DNA of 45,066 nucleotides. It comes from Alitabrizicola rongguiensis (GTDB taxonomy: Bacteria; Pseudomonadota; Alphaproteobacteria; Rhodobacterales; Rhodobacteraceae). Positions 16,451 to 25,015 of the stretch are shown here, piece by piece. Location: assembly GCF_021491355.1 (NCBI RefSeq), contig NZ_JAKENF010000008.1, forward strand, positions 1 through 45,066, in the 5' to 3' direction. Both the position numbers and the translations under genes were made by a program. The first letter of the stretch is position 1. Each line of letters opens with the position of its first letter. The notes beneath the pieces were generated by a model, which had not been told where the DNA came from, made no database searches, and was given only the letters and a program-made list of their open reading frames with translations.

Positions 16451-17365
16451 TCACGCGACCAAACCGGCGTGCTGGGCAATCCGGTAAAGCCCATGCCGCG
16501 CCATGCCGGGCTCTGCAGTCCTCGCTCGCGCGCCGCACAGAGTCAAAGCGACAAGATATCGCTCGGCAAGGTCGCCGCGACCGACAACAGTGATCGGCCG
16601 TTCCACGCCATAGCGTGTCAGCCCCGTTCTCACTTCCTCGCCGATCAGCATGCCAGAAAGGTACTCGGCAACCTCGTCGGGCCGCAGACGGTTGAAAAGC
16701 ACTTTCGACCGCGCCGAGAAGAGCTTCCCAAGGATAGATCCGCTTGTCCGGGCCACCTCGACTCCGTCGCGAAAGCTCTCCGGGCGAGAGGGGCCATCCG
16801 CCATTAGTCGTCCCAGGATCGAGTGACCGAGGAGCACGGCATAAAGTTCGCCGGTCATGAAGGTCTCAAAGCCGGTAATCACGCCTTTCTCGGCATGCAC
16901 CCATTTGCTGTGAGTGCCGGGAAGAACGATCAGTGCGTCTTTGTCCTCGGAGGCAGCCAGATGGCCGATCACTTCGGTTTCCTCGCCGCGCATGACATCG
17001 GGCAACCCGTCCGCGGGGTTCACGGCTGTTCCGGTTACGAAGTGTATGACCCGCCCCCGCGAGGTGACATGTGCGCGAAGTTCTCCGGCGAGCGCATGTA
17101 CGCCGGTCGGCAGCGGCGCATAGGTTGTTTCTACCCAGCCAGTCCTGCTGGTTATCATGCCCGACGCTATCACCGGGACGCCGGGATTCGCGTCAAGCCA
17201 TTCGCCAAGCAGGCCCTCGAACACGGCGTCATATGCGCCATCCTTGACGGACAGGATTCCTGAGGAAGTGATGATCTCTCCGACCGCCTCTCCTGCAGCA
17301 GAGATCTTCCAGGCACGGAATGACGTCGTACCCCAATCGATCGCAATCAAGGCCGTATCGGACAT
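16451..17365 (-). CDS. dgoK: 2-dehydro-3-deoxygalactonokinase (DgoK family)
   Basis: A 304-aa ASKHA-fold sugar kinase. The N-terminal phosphate-1 segment is IAIDWGTTSFRAW, and LPGTHSKWV and GFETFMTGELYAVL are characteristic of DgoK. The known reaction is ATP-dependent 6-phosphorylation of 2-keto-3-deoxy-galactonate in the De Ley-Doudoroff pathway. It is the last gene of the second operon, 3 bases after the RraA-like aldolase. The usual partner DgoA (KDPGal aldolase) and a sugar-acid dehydratase are absent from the window, so either they lie elsewhere or the kinase acts on a related keto-deoxy acid. Confidence 0.85.
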   Translation of the reverse strand: MSDTALIAIDWGTTSFRAWKISAAGEAVGEIITSSGILSVKDGAYDAVFEGLLGEWLDANPGVPVIASGMITSRTGWVETTYAPLPTGVHALAGELRAHVTSRGRVIHFVTGTAVNPADGLPDVMRGEETEVIGHLAASEDKDALIVLPGTHSKWVHAEKGVITGFETFMTGELYAVLLGHSILGRLMADGPSRPESFRDGVEVARTSGSILGKLFSARSKVLFNRLRPDEVAEYLSGMLIGEEVRTGLTRYGVERPITVVGRGDLAERYLVALTLCGARARTAEPGMARHGLYRIAQHAGLVA

Positions 17366-17368
17366 CGC

Positions 17369-18040
17369 TCAGATCCGGCCGAATTCCGCCAGTAGGTCTT
17401 CAACGGTCTTGCCCTGCTTGACCCAGGCCCGCGTCTTCTCCTCACGATCGGCTTGCTCTGCCGCCAGACGGACAACCTCTGCCGCCCGGGCAAGTGGGAT
17501 CACCACCACCCCCATAAGATCGGCAACGATGAAGTCGCCCGGGTTCACCACGACACCGCCGCAGGCAATAGGCACGTTGATCGACAACTCCTCCTTGCGG
17601 CCCGAAAACATCGTGTGGGTGCCTCGCGGGGTGATGGCACGGGTCCAGATCGGCCAGCCGATATCCTCGAGTTCGTCCGTGTCCCGGCCGGCGCCGTCGA
17701 TGATCATGCCGCGGATGCCGCGGTTCTGGGCAAGACCGCCCATCAGCCCGCCGCAGACAGATGTATTGGGGTCGCCCCCCGCGTCTACGACAATCACATC
17801 CCCCGGCTGTCCCATCTCCAGCGCCTTCAAGGGGTCAACCAGATCGCCCTTGGACAGTTGCACGGTGATGGCCTGGCCCGTGATCTTGGCGCGAAAGGCG
17901 GGCTTGATGGCGCTGTCCATCACGCCGGTACGGTACTGTACATCGGCAAAGACCGCAGCCGCGGAATAGCAGGGCAGCACCTTGTCGAACTCCGCCAGCA
18001 GATCGGGGCGGCGGTCGAAGTCTCGGAATTCTTTGAGCAT
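17369..18040 (-). CDS. RraA-like protein / 4-hydroxy-4-methyl-2-oxoglutarate-type aldolase
   Basis: A 223-aa protein of the RraA/HMG-aldolase family: a divalent-metal class II pyruvate aldolase fold, also found as an RNase E regulator in enterics. The diagnostic segments are VIVVDAGGD, SVCGGLMGGLAQNRGI and GMIIDGAGRD, where Arg and Asp bind the ketoacid and metal. It is embedded between DgoK and a hydroxyacid dehydrogenase, so a retro-aldol or decarboxylase role on a ketoacid is much more likely than RNA regulation. No RNase E context exists. The exact substrate is unknown. Confidence 0.82.
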   Translation of the reverse strand: MLKEFRDFDRRPDLLAEFDKVLPCYSAAAVFADVQYRTGVMDSAIKPAFRAKITGQAITVQLSKGDLVDPLKALEMGQPGDVIVVDAGGDPNTSVCGGLMGGLAQNRGIRGMIIDGAGRDTDELEDIGWPIWTRAITPRGTHTMFSGRKEELSINVPIACGGVVVNPGDFIVADLMGVVVIPLARAAEVVRLAAEQADREEKTRAWVKQGKTVEDLLAEFGRI

Positions 18041-18048
18041 CGGTTTCC

Positions 18049-19050
18049 TCAGGCAGACAAGCCAAGCGCTTCCGCGTTGACAGGATTTTTCGGGGATTGT
18101 CCGGTCAGGACACGCGCAACCTCGCTGGCCGCAATCTCACGGGCCGAACGGATCGACTCCTCCGAGTAGTAGGCGGCGTGCGGGGTCACGATGACATTCG
18201 GCAGGCTGAAAATCGGGTTGTCTGCCGGCGTCCAGGAGGCGCGCTTGGCTGGTTCCTCCTCAGGGTCATCAAGTCCGGCGCCGGCGATCCAGCCTTCGCT
18301 CAGAGCACGGTAAAGTGCCTTGTTGTCGATGGTCGGGCCGCGGCCGGTATTGATCACCAAGGCGCCAGGCTTCATGGCACGGAACTCGGTTTCGCCGAGG
18401 AAGTGCCAGGTTTCGGGCGTCATCGGAACCTGCATCATGAGGATGTCCGACTGGGCGAGCAGTTCAGCCTTGTCCACCTGGCGCACGCCGAGGCTGCTGG
18501 CGAGGGTCGCCGAGAGGTAAGGGTCGTAGACCACGATCTCCACACCGAACCCGCGGGCCCGCGCCGCAATTGCCTGGCCGATCTTGCCGAATGACACTAT
18601 GCCCATCGTCTGGCCCCGTAACCGATGGAGCGGAGCCGCCGACTGCCAGCGCCACTCTCCCCTGTGCGTCGCCCGGTCATACGGGAACAGCCCACGCGCC
18701 AGGGCCAGCCACAGGCTGACCGCGTGATCGGCCACCTCCTCGGTGCAATAGTCGCGCACATTGGTGACGAGGATGCCCTTCGCCGTCGCGGCGGCCACAT
18801 CGACGATGTCCACCCCGACACCATATCTGGCGATCACCTTGCAGCGTTCCATCGCTGCAATGGTTTTCGCCCCAACCCGCGCATACTGATTCATGATAGC
18901 CGAGCAGTCGCGGGCGGCTGTCAGAAGATCATCTTCGCTCTTGGCCTGCAGTGCTACGACCTCGGCCCCGGCGGCTTCCAGGATCTCGCGCTCGATGTCG
19001 ATATTGCCATAGTCGTAATCGGTGATCACAACCTTCGGTTTCGAGGTCAT
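18049..19050 (-). CDS. D-isomer specific 2-hydroxyacid dehydrogenase (C-terminal-binding-protein-like)
   Basis: A 333-aa NAD-dependent 2-hydroxyacid dehydrogenase. The Rossmann segment is GIVSFGKIGQAIAARA. The catalytic residues are Arg in VINTGRGPTI, Glu in LDDPEEEPA and His in VTPHAAYYSEES. It is related to the enzyme at 1673-2629: both carry AAMERC..I.RYGVGVD and the same architecture. In this operon it lies between a VOC protein (12 bases upstream) and the RraA-like aldolase (8 bases downstream), suggesting 2-ketoacid reduction or hydroxyacid oxidation in a sugar-acid route. Confidence 0.87.
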   Translation of the reverse strand: MTSKPKVVITDYDYGNIDIEREILEAAGAEVVALQAKSEDDLLTAARDCSAIMNQYARVGAKTIAAMERCKVIARYGVGVDIVDVAAATAKGILVTNVRDYCTEEVADHAVSLWLALARGLFPYDRATHRGEWRWQSAAPLHRLRGQTMGIVSFGKIGQAIAARARGFGVEIVVYDPYLSATLASSLGVRQVDKAELLAQSDILMMQVPMTPETWHFLGETEFRAMKPGALVINTGRGPTIDNKALYRALSEGWIAGAGLDDPEEEPAKRASWTPADNPIFSLPNVIVTPHAAYYSEESIRSAREIAASEVARVLTGQSPKNPVNAEALGLSA

Positions 19051-19062
19051 CCTCTCCCCCCG

Positions 19063-19557
19063 TCAGACATAGGCGCCGGCCGAGTAGGTCAGCTCGTAGG
19101 AATGGCTGTAGAGTTCGAAGACATTGCCGAAGGGATCCTCGACATACACCATCCGGTAGGGCTTTTGCCCGGGGTAGTAGTAGCGGACCTGTTGCATCCG
19201 CTGCCGCCCGCCCATCCTCTCGATCAGCTTGACCCGCTCTTCCAGTTTTTCGTCCTGCAGGCAGAAGTGGAACAGGCCCTTGCGCCAGTATTCGAAGGGG
19301 CGGGTCTCCTCGACAGTCTTGGGAAACTCGAACAACTCGATCCCTATGCCATCGCCGGTCGAAAGATGAGCGATGCGGAACGATCCCCAGCCCTCGCCGA
19401 AGACGTCATCGCACATCTGGCCGATGGCGCTGTCATCGTGATGGATCGTGGTTGGCGGCATGATGACGTAGAAATCAAAGCACTTGGAGTAGAACTCCAC
19501 GGCTCGGTCCAGGTCGGGAACGGTGATGCCAATGTGCGAAAAGGTGACAGCTGCCAT
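19063..19557 (-). CDS. VOC-superfamily protein (glyoxalase/dioxygenase fold)
   Basis: A 164-aa vicinal-oxygen-chelate protein with two beta-alpha-beta-beta-beta modules. Candidate metal ligands are His in FSHIGITVPDLDRA, His in LFHFCLQ and Glu in NVFELYSHS. It differs from the GloA at 4479-4889 in length and in its middle insert, so it is not simply a second glyoxalase I. It is cotranscribed with the SDR and the hydroxyacid dehydrogenase (spacers of 18 and 12 bases). It could be an epimerase, isomerase or lyase of the pathway; the reaction cannot be read from sequence. Confidence 0.78.
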   Translation of the reverse strand: MAAVTFSHIGITVPDLDRAVEFYSKCFDFYVIMPPTTIHHDDSAIGQMCDDVFGEGWGSFRIAHLSTGDGIGIELFEFPKTVEETRPFEYWRKGLFHFCLQDEKLEERVKLIERMGGRQRMQQVRYYYPGQKPYRMVYVEDPFGNVFELYSHSYELTYSAGAYV

Positions 19558-19575
19558 GGTCTTGGGTCCTTCAGG

Positions 19576-20355
19576 TCAGAGAATGCTGCGGATGATGCCG
19601 CCCTCGATGCGATAGGCGGCACCGTTCGAGGCGGGAGAAGATGCGATGAAGGCGATCATGCGCGCCACCTCTTCGGGCTTCACGAAGCGCTGGATGAGCG
19701 ATGTTGGCTCGCCTTCTCGGAAGTAGCTTTCGATGATCGTGTCGACCGGGCGGCCCGTTTCGCGAGCCAGCCCGTCGAAATAGGCCTCGACACCCTCGGT
19801 CCAGGTCGGGCCGGGTAGCACGGCGTTCACCGTGACCGCTGTACCCTTGGTCAGCTCGGCCAACCCTCGTGTCAGCCCGATCATCGCGGTCTTGGTGACC
19901 GAGTAATGGATCATCTGCGGCAAGGGCTTCACGCCCGCCTCCGAGGCGAGGTTGACAATGGCTCCTGTCCCGCGCGCCAGCATCGCGGGAAGGACGCCCC
20001 GGGTCAGGCGCACCGCCGACATCAGGTTGATGTTGAAATGGTGCATCCAGTCAGCATCGGTGATCTCTGCGAAAGGCTTGACCGAGAAGATGCCCACGTT
20101 ATTGACCAGGACGTCCGGCGTTCCGGCGAACGCCAGCAGCGCATCCGCCCCTTCAGCCGTGCCAAGGTCGGCGGCCAGCCCGCTGACGGTGCCGAGCGGC
20201 GACAGGGCTTCGCGCGCGGCGGCAACCTCCGCCTCGGTCAATCCGTTGAGGATGACCTCGGCGCCTTCCGCCAAGAAGCACGCGGCGGTCGCTCGGCCGA
20301 TTCCGAGGGCGGACCCAGTCACCAGAATGCGCTTGCCTTTCAGATCAAGTTCCAC
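19576..20355 (-). CDS. Short-chain dehydrogenase/reductase (SDR)
   Basis: A classical SDR of 259 aa from a GTG start at 20355, chosen because GAGGAGGT lies just upstream and the protein then begins VELDLKGKRILVTGS as the family does. The cofactor motif is TGSALGIGRATA and the NNVG segment is present. The catalytic residues are Ser in VNLASEAG and YSVTK for Tyr and Lys. It overlaps the permease stop by 11 bases. It may be the sugar or sugar-acid dehydrogenase feeding the SMP-30 lactonase or a later step; that is inference. Confidence 0.85.
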   Translation of the reverse strand: MELDLKGKRILVTGSALGIGRATAACFLAEGAEVILNGLTEAEVAAAREALSPLGTVSGLAADLGTAEGADALLAFAGTPDVLVNNVGIFSVKPFAEITDADWMHHFNINLMSAVRLTRGVLPAMLARGTGAIVNLASEAGVKPLPQMIHYSVTKTAMIGLTRGLAELTKGTAVTVNAVLPGPTWTEGVEAYFDGLARETGRPVDTIIESYFREGEPTSLIQRFVKPEEVARMIAFIASSPASNGAAYRIEGGIIRSIL

Positions 20356-21343
20356 GACGCACCTCCTCAGCCTTGGACATGCGGCCCCGCAGAAGCCCGC
20401 CGATGCTGCGGGCGATCTCTGAGCGCCACATGTCGACGCCAACGGCCACGAGGATGATGAGGCCCAGGATCACGTTCTGTACGGCCGAGGGTGCAGCGTT
20501 GAGATTGAGGCCATTCTGGACGATCACGATCGTAAGGGCCCCGACCAGCGTGGACAGGATATTGCCCCGCCCGCCCGCAAGGCTTGCTCCGCCGACGACC
20601 GCCGCGGCGATGGCCTGCAGCTCCAGCGTCTGACCATAATTGGGCGACCCCGAGTTCAGCCGCGCCGACATCAGGATCGCACCCACCGCCGTCATGAAAC
20701 CGGCGATACAGAAGGCCCAGGTTTGCACTCGACGGACGTTGATCCCCGAGAGCTTTGCCGCAGCAGGGTTGCCGCCAACGGCATAGATCTCTCGGCCTAG
20801 CCGGGTGTTGATCATCATCACCGTGGCCGCCCCGTAGAATAGCACGACGTAGTAGAAAGGCAGGGGAATACCCAGGAAGCTGCCGTAGAAGATCGGCTCG
20901 AGGTTAGGATCGAGCGAGAAGATGGGCGAGCCCGCGTTGAACATCAGCGCGAGGCCCCGGTAGGCGATCAGGCCGGCCAGCGTAACAATAAAGGACGGGA
21001 TCCGCAGGAAGGCCGTAAGGACGCCGTTCAATGCGCCAAGCAGAGTGCCCAACACGAGAACCCCGAGAAGCGTCGGCCAAAGTGGCAAACCCGCCGTCTT
21101 CACCAGCGTGGCCAGAACCATGGTCAGAAGCGCGACCATTGACCCCGAGCTGAGGTCAATCCCGCCGGCAAAGATCACGATGGTCGCGCCGATTGCGACC
21201 AGGGAGACGATAGACACCTGCAGTGCAAGGTTTGAAAGGTTGCCCGGGTCAAGGAATCGGTCAGTGCTCAAGGCGACCACGAGCGTGACGAGCCCCATCG
21301 CTGCGAGCGGCCCAAGCAGTTGGGCATCGAGAAATCGTTTCAT
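20345..21343 (-). CDS. Ribose-type ABC transporter permease (RbsC family)
   Basis: An inner-membrane permease of 332 aa with multiple hydrophobic helices and the RbsC-family segments FAGGIDLSSGSMVAL and AAAVVGGASLAGGRGN. The start overlaps the ATPase stop as ATGA, so the two are translationally coupled. With the ATPase (21340-22866) and binding protein (22950-23984) it forms a complete CUT2-class sugar importer. A second, distinct set is at 27548-31066. Confidence 0.92.
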   Translation of the reverse strand: MKRFLDAQLLGPLAAMGLVTLVVALSTDRFLDPGNLSNLALQVSIVSLVAIGATIVIFAGGIDLSSGSMVALLTMVLATLVKTAGLPLWPTLLGVLVLGTLLGALNGVLTAFLRIPSFIVTLAGLIAYRGLALMFNAGSPIFSLDPNLEPIFYGSFLGIPLPFYYVVLFYGAATVMMINTRLGREIYAVGGNPAAAKLSGINVRRVQTWAFCIAGFMTAVGAILMSARLNSGSPNYGQTLELQAIAAAVVGGASLAGGRGNILSTLVGALTIVIVQNGLNLNAAPSAVQNVILGLIILVAVGVDMWRSEIARSIGGLLRGRMSKAEEVRRGT

Positions 21344-22866
21344 GCGGCTGTCCTTCCCTCGGGCGTGTCTTTGGTCGTGGCCGCCCGGACAAGATCAGCA
21401 TGCGTCAGGTCCTTGGGCGCGCGGATATCCGTGACTCTTCCATGCTGCACCACCGCAATGCGGTCGCTCATGGCGAGCAGTTCCTCGTGATCCGAACTGA
21501 TGAGCATCACCGCACAGCCCGCTGCCGTCAGGCGGTTGATCAGCCGGTAGACAGCCAGCTTCGCGCCGATGTCGATACCTTGGGTGGGCTCGTCGAGAAT
21601 GAGGACGCGCGCATTCGACAGGAGCCAGCGGGCGATGACGACCTTTTGCTGGTTGCCTCCCGACAAATGCAGGACGGACTTGTCTTCGGCCCCGCGCGAC
21701 AGCTCCAGCTGCCGTGCCAGCGCGGTGGTCTCTGCCACTTCGCCGCGGAGATTCAGAAACCCGAAGGTGGAGAAGCGCGGCAGGCTGGCGCTTGAGATGT
21801 TGGCGCGACCATCGAAGTTGAAGAACAGTCCGTCGGTTTTTCGGTTCTCGGTGACCAAGGCCAGGCCCGCGCGGATTGCGTCCGCCGGCGTCCTGATGCG
21901 CACGGGGCGGCCGTCGATGCGGATCTGTCCCGCCGTCAGTGGGTCCAGCCCGAATAGCGCGCGGGCGATCTCGGTCCGCCCCGACCCGAGAACACCGCCG
22001 AGGCCGAGAACCTCGCCCCTGTGAAGCGAGAAGGACACATCGTCTACACCGGCCTCGCTGCTGATGCCCTTGACCTCCAGCACCAGTTCGGGCCGGGAGT
22101 TGCGTTCCTTGGGGTAGTGATCCTTTACGTCGCCTCCAATCATGGCGCTTACAATCGCATCGACCTGGACCGCCGTGTTTCCTGCTGCGCTGACAACGCG
22201 CCCACCGCGCATGATCGTCACCTCGTCGACCAGCGCTGTCACCTCGTCCAGCCGGTGCGAGACGTAGAGGATGGCATGCCCCTTGGCGCGCATCCGCCGA
22301 AGAAGGGTGTGCAACTGCGCGATCTCTTCAAGTCCCAGTGCCGTTGTCGGTTCGTCGAGGATGATGAGCCGCGAGTCGGCCGCAACCGCCTTTGCGATCT
22401 CGATCAGCTGCTGCTGTGCGACCGACAGGGTGGACGTGATCGCGTCCGGATCCAGAGCGATGTCCAGTTCGGCCAACACCTCGCGCGATCTGCGACGCAT
22501 CGTGTCCCAGTCTATCAGCCCGAACGCGCGGCGTGGCCAGCGTCCGAGGAAAACGTTCTCGGCGACCGTAAGGCTGGGGACGATGGAGAATTCCTGAAAA
22601 ACGGTCGCGACGCCCAGAGCCCGCGCGCCTGTCGGGCTGTCCAGCGTGACCGCTTTGCCGCTGAGGCGTATCTCGCCAGAGTCTGGGCGATCAACGCCCG
22701 AAAGCAGCCGGATCAGCGTCGATTTTCCACAGCCGTTCTCACCCAGAAGACCATGGATCCGGCCGGCCATCAGCCGGATCGAGACCCGGTCATTGGCTTG
22801 GACGCCGGGATAGGCCTTGCTGACCTCGACCACATCCCAGAGCGGTTCATCGGACGATTGCGTCAT
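21340..22866 (-). CDS. Ribose-type ABC transporter ATP-binding protein (RbsA family)
   Basis: A 508-aa duplicated ATPase. In the first half Walker A is GENGCGKST and the signature is LSVAQQQLIEIAKAV. The second half has the degenerate Walker A GVLGSGRTEI and the RbsA signature LSGGNQQKVVIARWL, followed by LDEPTQGIDIGAK. The start MTQSSDEPLWD at 22866 is chosen because a longer N-terminus would read into the strong hairpin and the binding-protein end. It couples by ATGA to the permease. Confidence 0.92.
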   Translation of the reverse strand: MTQSSDEPLWDVVEVSKAYPGVQANDRVSIRLMAGRIHGLLGENGCGKSTLIRLLSGVDRPDSGEIRLSGKAVTLDSPTGARALGVATVFQEFSIVPSLTVAENVFLGRWPRRAFGLIDWDTMRRRSREVLAELDIALDPDAITSTLSVAQQQLIEIAKAVAADSRLIILDEPTTALGLEEIAQLHTLLRRMRAKGHAILYVSHRLDEVTALVDEVTIMRGGRVVSAAGNTAVQVDAIVSAMIGGDVKDHYPKERNSRPELVLEVKGISSEAGVDDVSFSLHRGEVLGLGGVLGSGRTEIARALFGLDPLTAGQIRIDGRPVRIRTPADAIRAGLALVTENRKTDGLFFNFDGRANISSASLPRFSTFGFLNLRGEVAETTALARQLELSRGAEDKSVLHLSGGNQQKVVIARWLLSNARVLILDEPTQGIDIGAKLAVYRLINRLTAAGCAVMLISSDHEELLAMSDRIAVVQHGRVTDIRAPKDLTHADLVRAATTKDTPEGRTAA

Positions 22867-22884
22867 GGCGGTTCCTGGCAAAGA

Positions 22885-22909
22885 CGGCCGCCCGCCTTGC
22901 GGGCGGCCG
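22885..22909 (-). other. Very strong stem-loop between binding-protein and ATPase genes
   Basis: CGGCCGCCCGC (22885-22895) pairs perfectly over 11 bases with GCGGGCGGCCG (22899-22909) around a 3-base CTT loop. It has no T-run. It lies 40 bases past the binding-protein stop, where such elements stabilise the binding-protein mRNA and lower downstream expression. Confidence 0.75.
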
Positions 22910-22949
22910 AGGATCGGCGCGCACGGCACAGCGCGCGCCACGGGAGCAT

Positions 22950-23984
22950 TCAGTATTTCTTGGACGGCTGCGGATACAGTTTCTCGGGCTGCTGCAGCAC
23001 CGAGATCACGTTGTTCGCATCGACGATCTCCGTCGGGATCTCCACCCAGCCGCCCGCGAACTTGTGGTCCAGTGCGTCCAGCGTAGCATTCGCGGCAGCC
23101 TGGCCCATGAGGAAAGGTACCGTGTTCACCGTTGCAGTAAAGTTGCCAGCCGCGATCTCTTCCAGTCCCGAAGTATCGCCGTCGTTGCCCAGTATGATGA
23201 GGTCGGTCCGGCCAAGCGCCTTGGCGGCCAGCGACGCGCCAATTGCCATATAGTCGTTCGCTGCGAAAATCAGCCCAATCTCCGGATGAGCCTGCAACAA
23301 GTCCATTGCTGCGGTGTTGCCCCCCTCGACGTTCCATTTTCCGTCGACCGAAGCGACCACCTCGAAGTTCGGATGTCCCTTGATTCCATCAAGGAAGCCA
23401 CCGACCCGTTCGGTCGAATGATAGCCGGGCTGGCCCTCGATCACGCCGACCTTGATCGGAGCATCGCCGACCTTGGCCACCGCCCAGTCGGCGATCTTGT
23501 GTGTGCCGGCGCGCTGCGCATAGCCCACGACGCCATGGATCGGAGTCGGGAAGTTCGGGATGTCGGAGTTGATCATGACAACAGCGACGCCCTTCTCGAC
23601 CGCTTGCTTGAGCAGCGGCGCAGCTGCGCCTTCGTCATGGGTGCCGAAGATGATCGCGTCCACGTCCTGCGTCAGCACGTCCTGGATCATGCCCATCTGG
23701 CCGTTGATGTCGGCACCCGATTGGGGCGCGAGCATGAAGACTTCGACTCCCTTCGCCGCGGTGACGGCTTTGATGCCTTCGCCGATGGCGATGTAATAGT
23801 TGAACTCGGTTGCCGGCGGCATGTAGGCAATGCGCAAGGGTCCATCGGCCTTCTTGATTGCCTCGATCGGCGCCTGGGCTCCCTCTTTCAGCGGCACCGG
23901 GGCCGGATAGTCCTGCGCCAGTGCCGCGCTGCCAAACATGGACAACAGGGCAAGCGCAGCGGATGTCATCTTGATGCGTTTCAT
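22950..23984 (-). CDS. Sugar ABC transporter substrate-binding protein (RbsB-like)
   Basis: A periplasmic binding protein of 344 aa. Starting at MKRIKMTSAAL (23984, RBS GGGAGG) it has a Sec signal peptide cleaved after GSAALA. The mature part is a type I periplasmic-binding fold with the segments GKWNVEGGNTAAMDLLQAHP and IFAANDYMAIGA, typical of CUT2 binders. It is the second gene of the operon, after SMP-30, and supplies the RbsAC-type transporter encoded just downstream. The sugar is not identifiable from sequence. Confidence 0.9.
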   Translation of the reverse strand: MKRIKMTSAALALLSMFGSAALAQDYPAPVPLKEGAQAPIEAIKKADGPLRIAYMPPATEFNYYIAIGEGIKAVTAAKGVEVFMLAPQSGADINGQMGMIQDVLTQDVDAIIFGTHDEGAAAPLLKQAVEKGVAVVMINSDIPNFPTPIHGVVGYAQRAGTHKIADWAVAKVGDAPIKVGVIEGQPGYHSTERVGGFLDGIKGHPNFEVVASVDGKWNVEGGNTAAMDLLQAHPEIGLIFAANDYMAIGASLAAKALGRTDLIILGNDGDTSGLEEIAAGNFTATVNTVPFLMGQAAANATLDALDHKFAGGWVEIPTEIVDANNVISVLQQPEKLYPQPSKKY

Positions 23985-24013
23985 CGTTTTCCTCCCTTGG
24001 AAATGGTCAATGG

Positions 24014-24874
24014 TCAGCCGGCAAATGGGATGTCCACCAACCCGCGAACACCGGGTCTTGCGGCGAACAGCCCCCCGGACAGTGGAGCCTTGGCGATATC
24101 GCCTCCGGTCATGCCAAGGCGTGAGGTGGTGATGTAGAGCGTTGACAGGTCGGCCCCGCCGAAGGCGCAGCAGGTGGCTTTCGGCACCGGAAGGTGGATG
24201 CGATGAGTTACGCGTCCCGAGCCATCGACGCGGATCACCTGTCCGCCGTCCCACTCGGCGTTCCAAACGCCACCTTCTGCATCGACGCAGGAGCCGTCGG
24301 GCAACCCCGGCTCAACCGCGAAGTCGTAGACAAGCGCCGCCTGCCCAAGGCTGTCGCCATAAGGATAGGCTACAATCTTCCGGTCCGGTGTATCGGCAAA
24401 GAACATCGTTCGACCGTCGGGCGAAAAGCAGGTTCCGTTGGCGCAACTGACCCCGCGGATCAGGGTCTCGACGCCAAGGTCGGAATTCACCCGGATCACA
24501 GTCGAATCCGCGGCCCCCGTCCCCTCGTTCATGCCTCCAACAACAAAGCGTCCCTGCCTGTCAGTCCGCCCGTCATTGAGGCGAGTAGCGGGATTCTCGG
24601 GTTCAAACTCCGCTAACACCGCCTTCGGATTCGACCCGGCCGACCAGAGCTCGACGCGGTCGGCAAAGGCCATGATCCATCCGCCCTGCCGCCGCGGCGC
24701 AAATGCACAAAGCCGTCCAGGCATTTCCTGCTGTCCCGTCGCATCTGCAGCAGGATCGTACCACCAAAGGCGCTGGCCATGGATGTCCGTCCACCAAAGT
24801 CGGCCATCCGCCGGGTTCCACTGAACGCCTTCGCCGTGCAGATTTGCGCAATCGAGAACCAGTTCAGCGAGCAC
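24014..24874 (-). CDS. SMP-30/gluconolactonase family sugar lactonase
   Basis: A six-bladed beta-propeller lactonase of 286 aa. Metal-binding signatures are HGEGVQWNPADGRLWWTD near the N-terminus (Glu ligand), Asn in SCANGTCFSPDGRTMFFAD and Asp in PGLPDGSCVDAEGGVW. It hydrolyses aldono- or uronolactones to the open acids. It starts with GTG after GGGAGGGG and is the first gene of its operon, with a TTGACT-18-TATGCT promoter overlapped by a GntR-type operator. The lactone could come from the uronate-dehydrogenase-like enzyme at 26673-27488 or from the SDR. Confidence 0.87.
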   Translation of the reverse strand: MLAELVLDCANLHGEGVQWNPADGRLWWTDIHGQRLWWYDPAADATGQQEMPGRLCAFAPRRQGGWIMAFADRVELWSAGSNPKAVLAEFEPENPATRLNDGRTDRQGRFVVGGMNEGTGAADSTVIRVNSDLGVETLIRGVSCANGTCFSPDGRTMFFADTPDRKIVAYPYGDSLGQAALVYDFAVEPGLPDGSCVDAEGGVWNAEWDGGQVIRVDGSGRVTHRIHLPVPKATCCAFGGADLSTLYITTSRLGMTGGDIAKAPLSGGLFAARPGVRGLVDIPFAG

Positions 24875-24906
24875 GACACCCCTCCCAAGGCTCGGCGAGC
24901 CCTCGG

Positions 24907-24936
24907 AGCATATCTGCTATCTGAAATACCAGTCAA
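24907..24936 (-). promoter_or_regulatory. Leftward promoter of the SMP-30 operon
   Basis: On the minus strand TTGACT (24936-24931) and TATGCT (24912-24907) are separated by 18 bases. The 17-bp operator fills this spacer almost exactly, so a bound repressor would exclude RNA polymerase. Confidence 0.6.
24915..24931. promoter_or_regulatory. GntR-type operator, site 1
   Basis: TGCTATCTGAAATACCA, an imperfect palindrome (TGCTAT, 5 bases, ATACCA). It matches site 2 at 31109-31125 in 14 of 17 positions. It lies between SMP-30 and the divergent GntR gene. Confidence 0.65.
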
Positions 24937-24960
24937 GCGAGATTCACGACCGATTGGGCT

Positions 24961-24989
24961 TTGACAACTGGTGCACCAAATCCCATTGT
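24961..24989 (+). promoter_or_regulatory. Possible promoter of the GntR gene
   Basis: TTGACA at 24961-24966, then 17 bases, then CATTGT at 24984-24989. If used, transcription begins near 24996, which rules out the GTG at 24971 and supports the ATG at 25016 as the GntR start. Confidence 0.4.
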
Positions 24990-25015
24990 CGAAATGCGCT
25001 TCACAGGTTGCACAG

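Noticed and set aside
16252-16593. Rightward open frame of 113 aa downstream of the diol dehydratase
   Set aside because: It runs into the opposite strand of dgoK, spans a terminator hairpin and has no recognisable similarity.
17369-18040. RraA-like gene as an RNase E regulator
   Set aside because: The family is mostly metal-dependent ketoacid aldolases, and the neighbours are all sugar-acid genes.
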